DNA of 64,000 bases, from the NCBI GenBank assembly GCA_902765485.1, contig CACWZZ010000003.1, positions 62,001 through 126,000 of the forward strand, written 5' to 3'. Position 1 is the first letter of the stretch. Every line of letters begins with the position of its first letter. This stretch comes from an uncultured Bacteroidales bacterium (GTDB lineage Bacteria > Bacteroidota > Bacteroidia > Bacteroidales > Paludibacteraceae). A model generated the notes under the pieces. It was not told the origin of the DNA. It searched no databases and saw only the letters and a list, made by a program, of their open reading frames with translations. Positions 18,086-26,790 of this stretch are shown here, piece by piece. The translations under genes and the position numbers were made by a program.

Positions 18086-20005
18086 ATGAAAAACGTAGTA
18101 GTTCGATTTTGCGGAGATTCGGGCGACGGAATGCAGCTGACGGGAAATATGTTTGCCCAGTTGGCGGCAGAGATGGGGCACGAGATCTCCACCTTGCCGG
18201 ACTTTCCGGCTGAAATTCGTGCGCCGCAAGGTACATTGGGCGGCGTGAGTGCTTTCCAAGTAGAGTTGGGACAGGAGGTTTATACCTCGGGCGACAAAGC
18301 GGATGTAGTAGTAGCAATGAATGCTGCTGCGTTGAAAGTGTGTACGTTAGGTTCGCATTTCAACCACCCGCAGGCGCATTTTGATGAGGAGTTTTCTCTG
18401 TTCCACAGGCACGCGATTTTAATTGTAGATACGGATTCGCTGACCGACAAAGACCTTGAGAAAGCACAGTATAACACGCCTAATCCCTTTGAGGAACTGG
18501 GTATTCCGGAGAGCGTGCAGATTGTGCCGGTAGCCCTTACCACGCTGACCAAAGAGGCACTCAAAGACTCCGGAATGGACAACAAATCCGTGCTCAAATG
18601 CCGGAATATGTTCGCGCTCGGTCTGATCTACTGGCTGTTCGACGAACCGATGGAGAAAGCGATTCATCTTCTCGAAGAGAAGTTCAAGAAGAAACCTGCG
18701 CTCGTGGCTCCGAACACCAAAGTGATGGTCGATGGTTACAACTACGGTCAAAACCTCGCCCTCAACGTGCAGCAAGTACACTTAGAGCCGTCAGAAGGGT
18801 CAGACCTGCGTCAGAATTCTGCTGATGGCTCAAAGCTGAATGCTGAAAGCTCCTTCACTTCCATCGCGGGCAACAAAGCTACGGCATGGGGACTGATTGC
18901 GGCGGCAGAGAAAGCAGGCAAACGGCTCTTCCTCGGTTCGTATCCTATTACGCCGGCTACGGATATTCTGCATGAACTGGCTGCGCGCAAGGATATGAAC
19001 GTTATGGCTATTCAGGCGGAGGACGAGATAGCAGGTGTATGCACGGCTATCGGAGCTGCTTTTGCCGGAGATCTGGCATGTACCAGCACTTCGGGTCCAG
19101 GTCTGAGTCTCAAATCCGAAGCCATCGGTCTGGCTGTCATGGCGGAACTGCCTTTAGTAGTGATCGACGTGCAGCGCGGCGGTCCTTCAACAGGACTTCC
19201 GACCAAAACCGAACAGACGGATCTCCTGCAAGCCCTGTATGGCAGAAACGGCGAGTGTCCGGCGGTCGTGATTGCGGCTTCTTCGTCCGCGAACTGTTTT
19301 GACTACGCGTACGAGGCATGCAAGATAGCCTTGGAGAATATGACGCCCGTTATTCTGATGACCGATACGTATCTGGCGAACGGAACGGCGCTTTGGCGGA
19401 TTCCGAAGTTGGCTGAACTGCCGGAGATTCATCCGCAGGGTGTGCCCGAAGAGTTGAAAGGACATTATAATCCCGCATTGCGCGACGCGCGCGGCGTAAG
19501 GTATTGGGCGTACCCAGGAATGGAAGGATTCGAGCATCGCAACATCGGTTTGGAGCGCGACGCGGAAAAAGGTACGATCTCCACTAATCCGGAGAACCAC
19601 GAACAGATGGTCCTTGCCCGCAAACACAAGATCGAGCAGATTGCCAACAGTATTCCTAATCTTCAAATCATCAAACCCTCAAACTCTCAAACCTTCGAAC
19701 CTTCAAACCTTCAAACGAGCGGAACGCTCCTCGTGGGTTGGGGTAGTACGGAAGGGCATCTGCACGCCGCGGCGAACGAATTAGGATGCGATTTGGCGCA
19801 CTTCAATTACATCTGTCCGCTGCCGAAGAATACCCGTGAAATACTGAGCCAATATAAGCGAATTGTTGTTTGCGAACTGAACACAGGACAATTCGCAGCA
19901 TATCTCCGCGCGCAGTTCCCGGATATCAAGTTCGAGCAATACAATGAAATTCAAGGACAGCCGTTCGCGGTAGAAAGAATCGTTAACTTTGTTAAAAATA
20001 ACTAG
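18086..20005 (+). CDS. korA: 2-oxoacid:ferredoxin oxidoreductase, fused gamma-alpha subunit
   Basis: With KorB it oxidatively decarboxylates a 2-oxoacid (probably 2-oxoglutarate) to the acyl-CoA, reducing ferredoxin. Residues 1-195 are the gamma domain (start GDSGDGMQLTGN); the alpha domain starts near residue 260 and carries the YPITPATDILHE motif and GPGLSLKSEA. Two low-complexity inserts come from repeats: about residues 234-257 between the domains, and about 525-548 (NLQIIKPSNSQTFEPSNLQ) before the C-terminal domain III. Total 639 residues, slightly longer than relatives. The stop codon lies in a 9-base ACTAG repeat. No ferredoxin-like delta subunit is encoded nearby, as is usual in Bacteroidota. 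Confidence 0.93.
   Translation: MKNVVVRFCGDSGDGMQLTGNMFAQLAAEMGHEISTLPDFPAEIRAPQGTLGGVSAFQVELGQEVYTSGDKADVVVAMNAAALKVCTLGSHFNHPQAHFDEEFSLFHRHAILIVDTDSLTDKDLEKAQYNTPNPFEELGIPESVQIVPVALTTLTKEALKDSGMDNKSVLKCRNMFALGLIYWLFDEPMEKAIHLLEEKFKKKPALVAPNTKVMVDGYNYGQNLALNVQQVHLEPSEGSDLRQNSADGSKLNAESSFTSIAGNKATAWGLIAAAEKAGKRLFLGSYPITPATDILHELAARKDMNVMAIQAEDEIAGVCTAIGAAFAGDLACTSTSGPGLSLKSEAIGLAVMAELPLVVIDVQRGGPSTGLPTKTEQTDLLQALYGRNGECPAVVIAASSSANCFDYAYEACKIALENMTPVILMTDTYLANGTALWRIPKLAELPEIHPQGVPEELKGHYNPALRDARGVRYWAYPGMEGFEHRNIGLERDAEKGTISTNPENHEQMVLARKHKIEQIANSIPNLQIIKPSNSQTFEPSNLQTSGTLLVGWGSTEGHLHAAANELGCDLAHFNYICPLPKNTREILSQYKRIVVCELNTGQFAAYLRAQFPDIKFEQYNEIQGQPFAVERIVNFVKNN
18787..18852 (+). repeat. In-frame heptamer tract in korA between gamma and alpha domains
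   Basis: About nine 7-base units of the CTGANNN/NNNGCTG class (for example TCTGCTG, ATGGCTC, AAAGCTG, AATGCTG). It encodes a 22-residue hydrophilic linker. Confidence 0.8.
19660..19717 (+). repeat. In-frame TTCAAAC heptamer tract in korA
   Basis: Seven to eight units of CTTCAAA/CCTCAAA type, 7-8 bases each. It encodes the NLQIIKPSNSQTFEPSNLQ insert. Confidence 0.82.
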
Positions 20006-20045
20006 GTAAACTAGTATGACTAGTTAAACTAGAAGAACTAGAATA
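20001..20045 (+). repeat. 9-base ACTAGNNNN tandem repeat, five copies, korA-korB spacer
   Basis: Units are ACTAGGTAA, ACTAGTATG, ACTAGTTAA, ACTAGAAGA and ACTAGAATA. The first supplies the korA stop codon; the last ends two bases before the korB ATG. The same 9-base family occurs at 29561-29605. Confidence 0.9.
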
Positions 20046-20047
20046 TC

Positions 20048-21109
20048 ATGGAAGCATCACAATTCAAATCCGATCAATATGTACGTTTCTGCCCGGGTTG
20101 CGGCGACCACGCTATCTGCATGGCGCTTCAGAAAGCCATGGCGCAAATAGGAATCCCGACTCACCAAGTGGCAGTCATCTCCGGTATTGGTTGTTCCAGC
20201 CGAATGCCGCACTATCTCAATACCTACGGTTTCAATACCATTCACGGTCGTGGCGGCGCGATCGCTACAGGCGTGAAGACAAGCCATCCCGAACTGACTG
20301 TTTGGCAGATGAGCGGCGATGGCGACTGCCTCGCTATCGGAGGAAACCATTTCATCCACGAGATACGCAGAAACGTCGATCTCAATATCTGTCTCTTCAA
20401 TAACCGCATTTACGGTCTGACCAAAGGTCAGTATTCGCCGACCAGCCCGAAAGGATTTGTCTCCAAATCCTCTCCTTTCGGAACGGTAGAGCGTCCGTTT
20501 GTGCCGGCTGAACTGGTGCTCGGTGCACGGGGTACGTTCTTTGCCCGCACGCTCGATGTCGATGTGCCGACGACGGTCGATTGCCTTGTAGCCGCGCAGC
20601 AACACAAAGGTGCGTCTGTTGTTGAATGTCTCGTTAACTGTGTGATTTTCAATAACGGAACGCATTCATGGATCGCCGATCGCGAGTTGCGCGAGGAGCA
20701 TAGTATCATTCTCCGCCACGGCGAGAAAATGATCTTCGGCAAGAACAAAGACAAAGGTATTGCGCTCGAAATCAATACTCCCTCCCTTGGGGGGAGGGCC
20801 GGGGAGGGGTTATTCCGGCTGATAGTCGTTCCTGCGGATGATGAGCGCGTGCTCGTTCATGACGCACACCAGCAAGATCCGACGCTCCATCGTCTCCTTG
20901 CCCTCATGGGACAGGAGCGAAACCTCAATCTCTCCCCCTCTATGGGGGAGACGGAGGGGGCTTTGCCGATTGCCCTTGGTGTCATCCGCGATGTGGAGGC
21001 GGAGACCTACAATGACGCGGTGAATAACCAGATCGCCGAGGTGCGCGGAAAAGCGAAAGCAAAGACCTTTGATGAACTGACCGCCACGTTGGAGCAATGG
21101 ACCATGTGA
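20048..21109 (+). CDS. korB: 2-oxoacid:ferredoxin oxidoreductase beta subunit
   Basis: The thiamine-diphosphate-binding subunit. CPGCGDHAIC near the N-terminus and the TPP motif GDGDCLAIGGNH...FNNRIYGLTKGQYSPTSP (about 97-137) are intact. The C-terminal third contains two in-frame inserts from G/C-rich palindromes: SLGGRAGEGL (about 249-258) and NLSPSMGETEGAL (about 297-309). Total 353 residues. It is coupled to korA. Confidence 0.94.
   Translation: MEASQFKSDQYVRFCPGCGDHAICMALQKAMAQIGIPTHQVAVISGIGCSSRMPHYLNTYGFNTIHGRGGAIATGVKTSHPELTVWQMSGDGDCLAIGGNHFIHEIRRNVDLNICLFNNRIYGLTKGQYSPTSPKGFVSKSSPFGTVERPFVPAELVLGARGTFFARTLDVDVPTTVDCLVAAQQHKGASVVECLVNCVIFNNGTHSWIADRELREEHSIILRHGEKMIFGKNKDKGIALEINTPSLGGRAGEGLFRLIVVPADDERVLVHDAHQQDPTLHRLLALMGQERNLNLSPSMGETEGALPIALGVIRDVEAETYNDAVNNQIAEVRGKAKAKTFDELTATLEQWTM
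20776..20810 (+). repeat. In-frame G/C-rich palindrome in korB (first)
   Basis: Arms CTCCCTCCC and GGGGGGAGGG followed by a second GGGGAGGGG block. It encodes PSLGGRAGEGL. Confidence 0.8.
20928..20961 (+). repeat. In-frame G/C-rich palindrome in korB (second)
   Basis: Arms CTCCCCC and GGGGGAG separated by TCTAT, then GGAGGGGG. It encodes LSPSMGETEGA. Confidence 0.8.
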
Positions 21110-21190
21110 CAGACCGTTGATAAATCGAAGAAATCTATCAGCACGAAAGTACGATATTTTAAGAAATAATTTACTAAAATGCATTTTTTT

Positions 21191-21218
21191 AAGTGCGATT
21201 CTTGCGAGAGTCGCACTT
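21191..21218 (+). promoter_or_regulatory. Inverted repeat over the promoter, candidate operator
   Basis: AAGTGCGA at 21191-21198 is exactly mirrored by TCGCACTT at 21211-21218. The repeat covers the -33 element (CTTG 21201-21204) of the next operon, where a repressor would block polymerase. The TetR regulator at the end of the operon is a natural candidate ligand. Confidence 0.6.
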
Positions 21219-21232
21219 TCTTTGTACTTTTG
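21201..21232 (+). promoter_or_regulatory. Promoter for the acyl-CoA dehydratase activase operon
   Basis: CTTG at 21201-21204 and TACTTTTG at 21225-21232, 20 bases apart; start codon 29 bases downstream. Confidence 0.82.
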
Positions 21233-21316
21233 CACCGTATTTAATAGGGTTATTAAAGACATGTATCAGTTAGGAATAGATATAGGAAGTACGACCATTA
21301 AGATGGCACTCGTAAA

Positions 21317-21350
21317 CCTCTCCCCATCTCTCTCCTCAAGAGAGGGAGAG
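21317..21350 (+). repeat. In-frame G/C-rich palindrome in the activase gene (first)
   Basis: CTCTCC arms around TCAAG with AGAGGGAGAG downstream. It encodes LSPSLSSREGEQ immediately after the phosphate-1 loop. Confidence 0.75.
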
Positions 21351-22070
21351 CAGAAAGCGGTTGTGGTAGCAACGGCTTATGAGCGGCATAACGCAGCTCC
21401 GGCGGTGGTGGGAAAAGAGATGCTGAAGAGGATGCTTGCATCAGTCGAAGGGGAAGAGGAGAAGATCAGTATTGCTATCACAGGGTCTGTGGGAATGGGG
21501 TATGCAAGCCGTTTAGGTGTGCCGTTTGTGCAGGAAGTGGTTGCAGCAGCCGAGGTGGTGAAACAATTATATCCCGAGGTGCATACCTTGGTGGATATAG
21601 GCGGCGAAGACAGCAAGATGATTTTCTTTGAGCCGGGACGCGTGCCGGATATGCGAATGAATGGTAACTGCGCAGGCGGAACGGGTGTTTTTATAGACCA
21701 GACTGCCACATTGCTTGGCGTGGACGTGATGGAGATTAACGGCTTGGCAGCACAGGCGGAGCACGTCTATCCGATCGCTTCCCGTTGCGGCGTGTTCAGC
21801 AAGACGGATATACAAAACCTGATTTCCCGTTCTGTGAGCAAGGCGGATATTGCCGCTTCTATGCTGAATGCTGTTTCCATGCAGGTCGTGAGCGCCCTTG
21901 CGCGCGGAACAGAGATCTTACCGAAAGTACTGCTCTGCGGCGGACCGTTTGCTTATATCCCGGAACTGCGGAAGCACCTGCAAAAGGCGATAAATGTAAG
22001 TGAAGAAGAGATTGTCGTGCCGGAGCATAGCCAGTTTGTGCCGGCTATCGGAACAGCGCTTCTAAGTGCT

Positions 22071-22097
22071 AAGGGACAAAGCACCAAATACGAAGTT
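22071..22097 (+). repeat. CCAAGTA-family tract in the activase gene
   Basis: Reads AAGGGACAAAGCACCAAATACGAAG in two pieces of 7-base units; the same words occur in the lepA tract. It encodes KGQSTKYE. Confidence 0.6.
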
Positions 22098-22212
22098 TCG
22101 CGCGCGCGTACCTTATTTGATAATACGGACGACAAGACTGCCGACCTGACGCACACTCTGCCGCCTTTGTTCAGGAGCGAAGAGGAATATAAGGAGTGGT
22201 TAAAAAGTAAAA

Positions 22213-22276
22213 ACCTCACCCCAACCCTCTCCATAAGAGAGGGAGCTTCTCCCCTTTGTGGCAAAGGGAGAGAGGT
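22213..22276 (+). repeat. Double G/C-rich palindrome in the activase gene
   Basis: Two successive palindromes (arms CCCTCTC/GAGAGGG and TCTCCCC/GGGAGAG). They encode the linker between ASKHA domains 1 and 2. Confidence 0.78.
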
Positions 22277-22956
22277 GCGCTATTTCCTTGGGGTGGACAG
22301 CGGAAGTACGACCACGAAAATCGTACTGCTGGACGAAGAGGGGAGGTTGGTGTACAAAGATTACAGTTACAACAACGGCAATTCATACACTACGGCATCG
22401 TGGAGACCATGGCGCATTTTACAGCGGCTAAGTCGATGATGCCGGAGGTGTCGTTTATCCTGGACATCGGCGGACAGGATATGAAAGCGATTTTCGTAGA
22501 GAACGGTTCTATCCGGCGCATAGAGATCAACGAAGCGTGTTCTTCGGGTTGCGGCAGTTTTATCATGACGTTTGCCAAGCAATTAGGTTATGAAGTGGGT
22601 GAGTTCGCGCACATGGCGACCTTGGCACAGCACCCATACGACCTTGGTACCCGTTGCACGGTGTTCATGAACAGCAAGGTCAAACAGGCGATGCGCGAGG
22701 GTGCGCAGATAGACGACATTGCCGCCGGATTCAGTTATTCGGTGATCAAGAACTGTCTGTATAAAGTGCTGAAACTGCAGTCTTTCGACCAGTTGGGCGA
22801 ACATATCATGGTGCAAGGAGGTACGTTCCGAAATCATTCGGTAGTGCGGGCTTTGGAGATCTTGACGGGCAAGGATGTGCAATTCAGCCCGATTCCGGAG
22901 TTGATGGGTGCTTACGGATGTGCGTTATATGCACTGCGCAGGAAAGGAGGAACGCT

Positions 22957-25458
22957 ATGAAACTGAATGAATTGATAGAAGCGAACCATTTTGAGGAGCG
23001 GGAAGAAGTGTGTCCCGGGTGCGCAAACAAATGTCAGGTGCGGTGCTATACGTTTGGGAACGGTCGCACCTATTTCTCCGGCAATAACTGTGAGCGGGTT
23101 TATTCCAACCGTGCGGAGGACGCGCGGCAAGGCGTGAACATGTTTGATGAGAAATACAAGATGTTGTTCCATCTAACAGCCGAAGGCGGTCCTACAGCAA
23201 AGCGGTCTTACAATGTAAGCGGTCTTACCATCGGTATTCCGCGTGGGCTGGGGATGTATGAGGACTGGCCGTTCTGGCGGACGTTTTTTGCCTGCTGCGG
23301 GATTCGGACGGTATTGAGCGGCGTGAGTACGAACAGGTTGTATGAGAAAGGCGTTCGGACGATTGTCGCAGATAATATCTGTTTTCCTGCCAAATTGATG
23401 CACGGGCATGTGATGGACCTGATCAACAAAGGCGTGGACCGTATTTTCTATCCGTGGGTGGTTTATGAGCGTGCGGAGGACGAGAAAGCCAAGAACAGTT
23501 TCAACTGCCCGATTGTGAGCGGTTATTCGGATGTGCTGAAGAGTTCTATCCGACCGGAGGAGAAATACGGCGTTCCATTTGACGCTCCGACGATCTCGTT
23601 CCGGGACGAAGAACTGCTGCGGAGTTCGCTCATAGAATACGTCGGGAAAGTACTAAGTGACCAAGTACCAAGTACGAAGGAGATGGTGAATGCGGCTGTG
23701 ACGCAAGCGATCGAGGCGCAAAAGGAATATCTGGAGGCCTTGGAGCGGCGTGATTTAGAGGTGCTTGAACAAGCAAAGAAAGAAGGACGAATGGTCATTC
23801 TGCTTGCTGCGCGACCGTATCATATCGATCCGTTAATTCAGCATAAGATAGCCGACGCGATCGCTGCGATGGGTATTGACGTGGTGACAGAAAATATCGC
23901 TACCCACGAAGGGCAAGGTGTTTACGGCGAGATCAACGCCCTCTGTCAATGGGCATTTCCGAACAGGATATTCAAGGCGGCGCATTTTGTAGGCAACAGC
24001 GATTACAAAGGTCTGCATATGGTACAACTGACTTCGTTCGGTTGCGGACCGGACGCGTTTATATTGGATGAAGTGCGGGGGATTTTAGGACGCTACGGCA
24101 AGAACCTGACTGTGCTGAAAATCGACGACGTGAATAATATCGGTTCGCTGCGGCTGCGGGTGCGGTCGCTGGTCGAGAGTACGAAGGGAAGTGACCAAGG
24201 TACCAAGTACCAAGTTCAAAAATCCACCAAGCCTTGGACTACGAAACCGTTTGAGAAGGAAGACAAAGAGCGGGTGATATTAGCGCCTTATTTCGCAGAG
24301 GGGTATAATGAGTTCCTGCCGACGATTTTTGGCTTGGCGGGATATAAGTTAGTGCCGCTGCCGATGGGGACACAAGCCGATGCGGAAGAAGGGTTGCGGA
24401 GCGCGAATAATGATATTTGCTACCCGGCGACGATAGTGGTTGGCAGTTTGTTGCGGGCACTCAAATCCGGTAAATACGATTTGAGCAAGACAGCAGTTGC
24501 GATCACGCAGACCGGAGGTCAATGTAGAGCCAGCAATTATTATTCGCTGATCAAGAATGCGTTGGTCGCGGCAGGGATGAGTCAAGTGCCGGTGATCTCG
24601 GTTGCCATCGGACCGGACCAGAAGAACGCGCAACCGGGATTTACGATCAAGTGGAGCGCATTGATCCGCCCGACATTAGAGGCATTGTATTTCGCGGACG
24701 CTTTGGCTAAACTCTATTATCCGGCTGCGCCGAGGGAGAAAGAACAGGGTAGTGCTCGAAGGCTATATGATCATTATTTGGAGGCGGTGCAACCGCTGTT
24801 GGCAAAGAGAGATTACCGCGGAATGCGGCGAATGATGGCGGAAGCGGTGGAGGCGTTTGATGCGATTTGTGACCATTCGAAGAAAGTGCCGCAAGTAGGA
24901 GTAGTCGGAGAGATATACGTCAAATACAATTCGTTTAGCAATAAGGAGGTTATGAATTGGCTTATTGCGCACGGAGTGGAGGTCATTCCGCCTGCTATTA
25001 CCGGATTTTTCTCCACCTCTATTCCAAACGCGTATATCTTTCAAAACCAACATATCCGTCGCGACGGCTTGAAGCCCTGGCAGGCACGAATACTGAACCG
25101 CGTTTTGAAACATTACGCACACGTATATGACCGGATTTGTGCGCCTTATCCGTACTATCGTCCGTTCTCGGATATTATGGATGTATGGCAGGCAAGCCGA
25201 AAAGTGATCAACTCGGCAGCGGATTTCGGAGAAGGGTGGTTCCTGCCGGGCGAGATATGCGAATTAGCCGAGAGCGGCGTGAAGAAAGTGGTGTCGCTAC
25301 AGCCGTTCGGGTGCATTGCCAACCATATTATCAGCAAAGGTATAGAGCGGCGGTACAAAGATCTATACCCTGACTTGTCTTTGCTATTCCTGGATTTTGA
25401 TGCCGGAACAAGCGAGGCGAACGTGGCGAACAGGTTGCATTTTTTATTGGAGAACTAA
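22957..25458 (+). CDS. Acyl-CoA dehydratase activase-related protein (DUF2229 / dehydratase-like part)
   Basis: The ATG at 22957 overlaps the activase stop by ATGA. In many anaerobes this 834-residue region is the C-terminal half of one 1,400-residue protein with the activase. It holds a Cys cluster near the start (VCPGCANKCQVRC), the IGIPRGLGMYEDWPFWRTFF motif of DUF2229, and a dehydratase-like half with NDICYPA, TQTGGQCRASNYYSLIK and PFGCIANHI, which may bind a 4Fe-4S cluster. Function is unproven; a radical dehydration or ATP-driven redox role is likely from family. Two in-frame heptamer tracts add SDQVPSTKE and GSDQGTKYQVQKS. It may be intact even though its partner is broken. Confidence 0.88.
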   Translation: MKLNELIEANHFEEREEVCPGCANKCQVRCYTFGNGRTYFSGNNCERVYSNRAEDARQGVNMFDEKYKMLFHLTAEGGPTAKRSYNVSGLTIGIPRGLGMYEDWPFWRTFFACCGIRTVLSGVSTNRLYEKGVRTIVADNICFPAKLMHGHVMDLINKGVDRIFYPWVVYERAEDEKAKNSFNCPIVSGYSDVLKSSIRPEEKYGVPFDAPTISFRDEELLRSSLIEYVGKVLSDQVPSTKEMVNAAVTQAIEAQKEYLEALERRDLEVLEQAKKEGRMVILLAARPYHIDPLIQHKIADAIAAMGIDVVTENIATHEGQGVYGEINALCQWAFPNRIFKAAHFVGNSDYKGLHMVQLTSFGCGPDAFILDEVRGILGRYGKNLTVLKIDDVNNIGSLRLRVRSLVESTKGSDQGTKYQVQKSTKPWTTKPFEKEDKERVILAPYFAEGYNEFLPTIFGLAGYKLVPLPMGTQADAEEGLRSANNDICYPATIVVGSLLRALKSGKYDLSKTAVAITQTGGQCRASNYYSLIKNALVAAGMSQVPVISVAIGPDQKNAQPGFTIKWSALIRPTLEALYFADALAKLYYPAAPREKEQGSARRLYDHYLEAVQPLLAKRDYRGMRRMMAEAVEAFDAICDHSKKVPQVGVVGEIYVKYNSFSNKEVMNWLIAHGVEVIPPAITGFFSTSIPNAYIFQNQHIRRDGLKPWQARILNRVLKHYAHVYDRICAPYPYYRPFSDIMDVWQASRKVINSAADFGEGWFLPGEICELAESGVKKVVSLQPFGCIANHIISKGIERRYKDLYPDLSLLFLDFDAGTSEANVANRLHFLLEN
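23656..23679 (+). repeat. In-frame CCAAGTA heptamer tract, DUF2229 gene
   Basis: Identical in 23 of 24 bases to 4077-4100 in the glycosyltransferase gene, and read in the same frame. Confidence 0.88.
24190..24220 (+). repeat. Second in-frame CCAAGTA tract, DUF2229 gene
   Basis: AAGTGACCAAGG followed by TACCAAG and TACCAAG units. It encodes SDQGTKYQVQ in a linker between the two halves. Confidence 0.85.
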
Positions 25459-25470
25459 TCATTACGATTT

Positions 25471-26091
25471 ATGGATACAAACGAAACCATGGAGGGGCGC
25501 ATAAGAGAGGTAGCGCAGGAGTTGTTTTTCAAACAAGGCTATGCGGCAACGTCCACTACTCAGATTGCGCATGAGGCGGGTTGCACACAAGCACTAGTGC
25601 ACTATTATTACCGGACGAAAGAGAACCTCTTCCGCCAAATTTTTCTGGAGCAAGTAGAGGCGGCATTGAATGTCATCAGCCGTTCGTTGGTCAGTGAGGA
25701 GAATTTTGAGAATTTCCTGCGGTCAGCTATCTCGCTTTATTTCGACGCGCTGATGCAAAATCCGCGGTTGCCCTATTTCGTATTGGAGGAGCTTGTCAGC
25801 AATCCCGAGAGGCGGAAATATCTGCGGGAGAATTTCGTGAAGAAACCCGGTTACGCGATGCTGTACATGCATCTGGAGGCACGCGTGAAAGCGGAGCAAC
25901 AGGCGGGTCGCTTGGCGAAAGTAGAGGCATTCGATATACTGATGTCCGTGGCTTCGCTCACGGTCTTTACCTTCATTTCGCTGCCTATGTACCAAGACTT
26001 GCTCGCCCGGACGGACGAGCAAGTGCATGACTTCATCCAACATCGAAAGGAGGAAGTGACTCGCTTGGTACTACAAGGTTTGCGACCTTAA
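25471..26091 (+). CDS. TetR/AcrR family transcriptional regulator
   Basis: The 206-residue protein has the N-terminal helix-turn-helix (ELFFKQGYAATSTTQIAHEAGCTQALVHYYYRTKENLF, residues about 16-50 in outline) and a helical ligand domain. It follows the DUF2229 gene by 12 bases, so it is probably co-transcribed and may autoregulate the operon through the palindrome at 21191-21218; that link is inferred. It overlaps the convergent DUF975 gene by 4 bases. Confidence 0.92.
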   Translation: MDTNETMEGRIREVAQELFFKQGYAATSTTQIAHEAGCTQALVHYYYRTKENLFRQIFLEQVEAALNVISRSLVSEENFENFLRSAISLYFDALMQNPRLPYFVLEELVSNPERRKYLRENFVKKPGYAMLYMHLEARVKAEQQAGRLAKVEAFDILMSVASLTVFTFISLPMYQDLLARTDEQVHDFIQHRKEEVTRLVLQGLRP

Positions 26092-26756
26092 GCTACTTGC
26101 GCAGCCTGTTTGGCTTCGTATTCGGCTTTGACATCCTCGTAGAAGTGTGCGTACGTCGTGGTCATGTACGGCTCCAGCCATAGTAAACCAATACCGAAGG
26201 TGAAGATTGCCAAAAAAATCCAGCCGATGAAGGTCAGTTCGAGCACGAACAGTTGCCATTTATGACCACGCATCATCAGACGGCTTGTGCGGAGCACTTC
26301 GCGCGCACTCAATTCGGGATTGTCGTGGATGACAAAGGGTATCATGCCATAAGCCAGACCAAGAATAATCGTACCGATCATTAAGGTCGGAATGAGTACG
26401 ACGACTAAAACCAAGGTCATTAATAGACCTGCAACGAAGTACTTGCTCCAGTTCGCAGCGAAATCTTTGAAGCAAAATGAGATATAACTGCCCTCTAATT
26501 CCTCGCGACGCGCATAGCGCAGAAGCAGATTATAGAACGCAAACTGCAGCGGAACTGCGATAAGGAGCGACAGTACTAGCATGGTACACGATCCGAAAAG
26601 GGAATACATCTCTTCTCCAAAACTATTGGACAACATAGTCGGTGAGGAGCACAACATAACGATGGCAGACACAATCAAGGTGACAAGAGCCATTTCGTTC
26701 CAACGACCTTTCAAGGTCTCTCGCGCCTGAGCGCGATACTCAGAATACATTTTCAT
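26088..26756 (-). CDS. DUF975 family integral membrane protein
   Basis: The 222-residue protein starts with the family-typical RAQARETLKGRWNEMALVTLIV and has four to five membrane helices, with the conserved GMIPFVIHDNPELSAREVLRTSRLMMRGHK segment (about residues 136-165 in outline) before the last helices. The function of the family is unknown. It is the last gene of the long minus-strand run and follows rsgA by 34 bases. Confidence 0.85.
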   Translation of the reverse strand: MKMYSEYRAQARETLKGRWNEMALVTLIVSAIVMLCSSPTMLSNSFGEEMYSLFGSCTMLVLSLLIAVPLQFAFYNLLLRYARREELEGSYISFCFKDFAANWSKYFVAGLLMTLVLVVVLIPTLMIGTIILGLAYGMIPFVIHDNPELSAREVLRTSRLMMRGHKWQLFVLELTFIGWIFLAIFTFGIGLLWLEPYMTTTYAHFYEDVKAEYEAKQAAQVA

Positions 26757-26790
26757 AACAGTGAAATTTAAATTGTTTGTTATTAGGGTT

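Larger units (their letters stand above)
21261..22960 (+). pseudogene. 2-hydroxyacyl-CoA dehydratase activase (BadF/BadG/BcrA-type ATPase), frameshifted with internal deletion
   Basis: In relatives this protein carries two ASKHA ATPase domains that drive an electron into a dehydratase. Domain 1 (LGIDIGSTTIKMALVN, GGEDSKMIFF, NGNCAGGTGVFIDQ) is complete, and domain 2 starts correctly (GVDSGSTTTKIVLLDEEG). Near 22380-22392 the first frame changes to a closed frame ending at 22439, and the family sequence resumes in another frame with YGIVETMAHFTAAK, then DIGGQDMKAI and NEACSSGCGSF, to 22960. Between the two points about 40 residues normally holding the AVTGYG segment are absent, so this is a deletion plus frameshift, not a single indel. 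Two G/C-rich palindromes (21317-21350, 22213-22276) and one CCAAGTA tract (22071-22097) lie in frame in the first part. Either a true pseudogene or an assembly error. Confidence 0.85.

Noticed and set aside
21117..21260. N-terminal extension of the activase
   Set aside because: It would start upstream of the promoter -7 element; family sequence starts at 21261.
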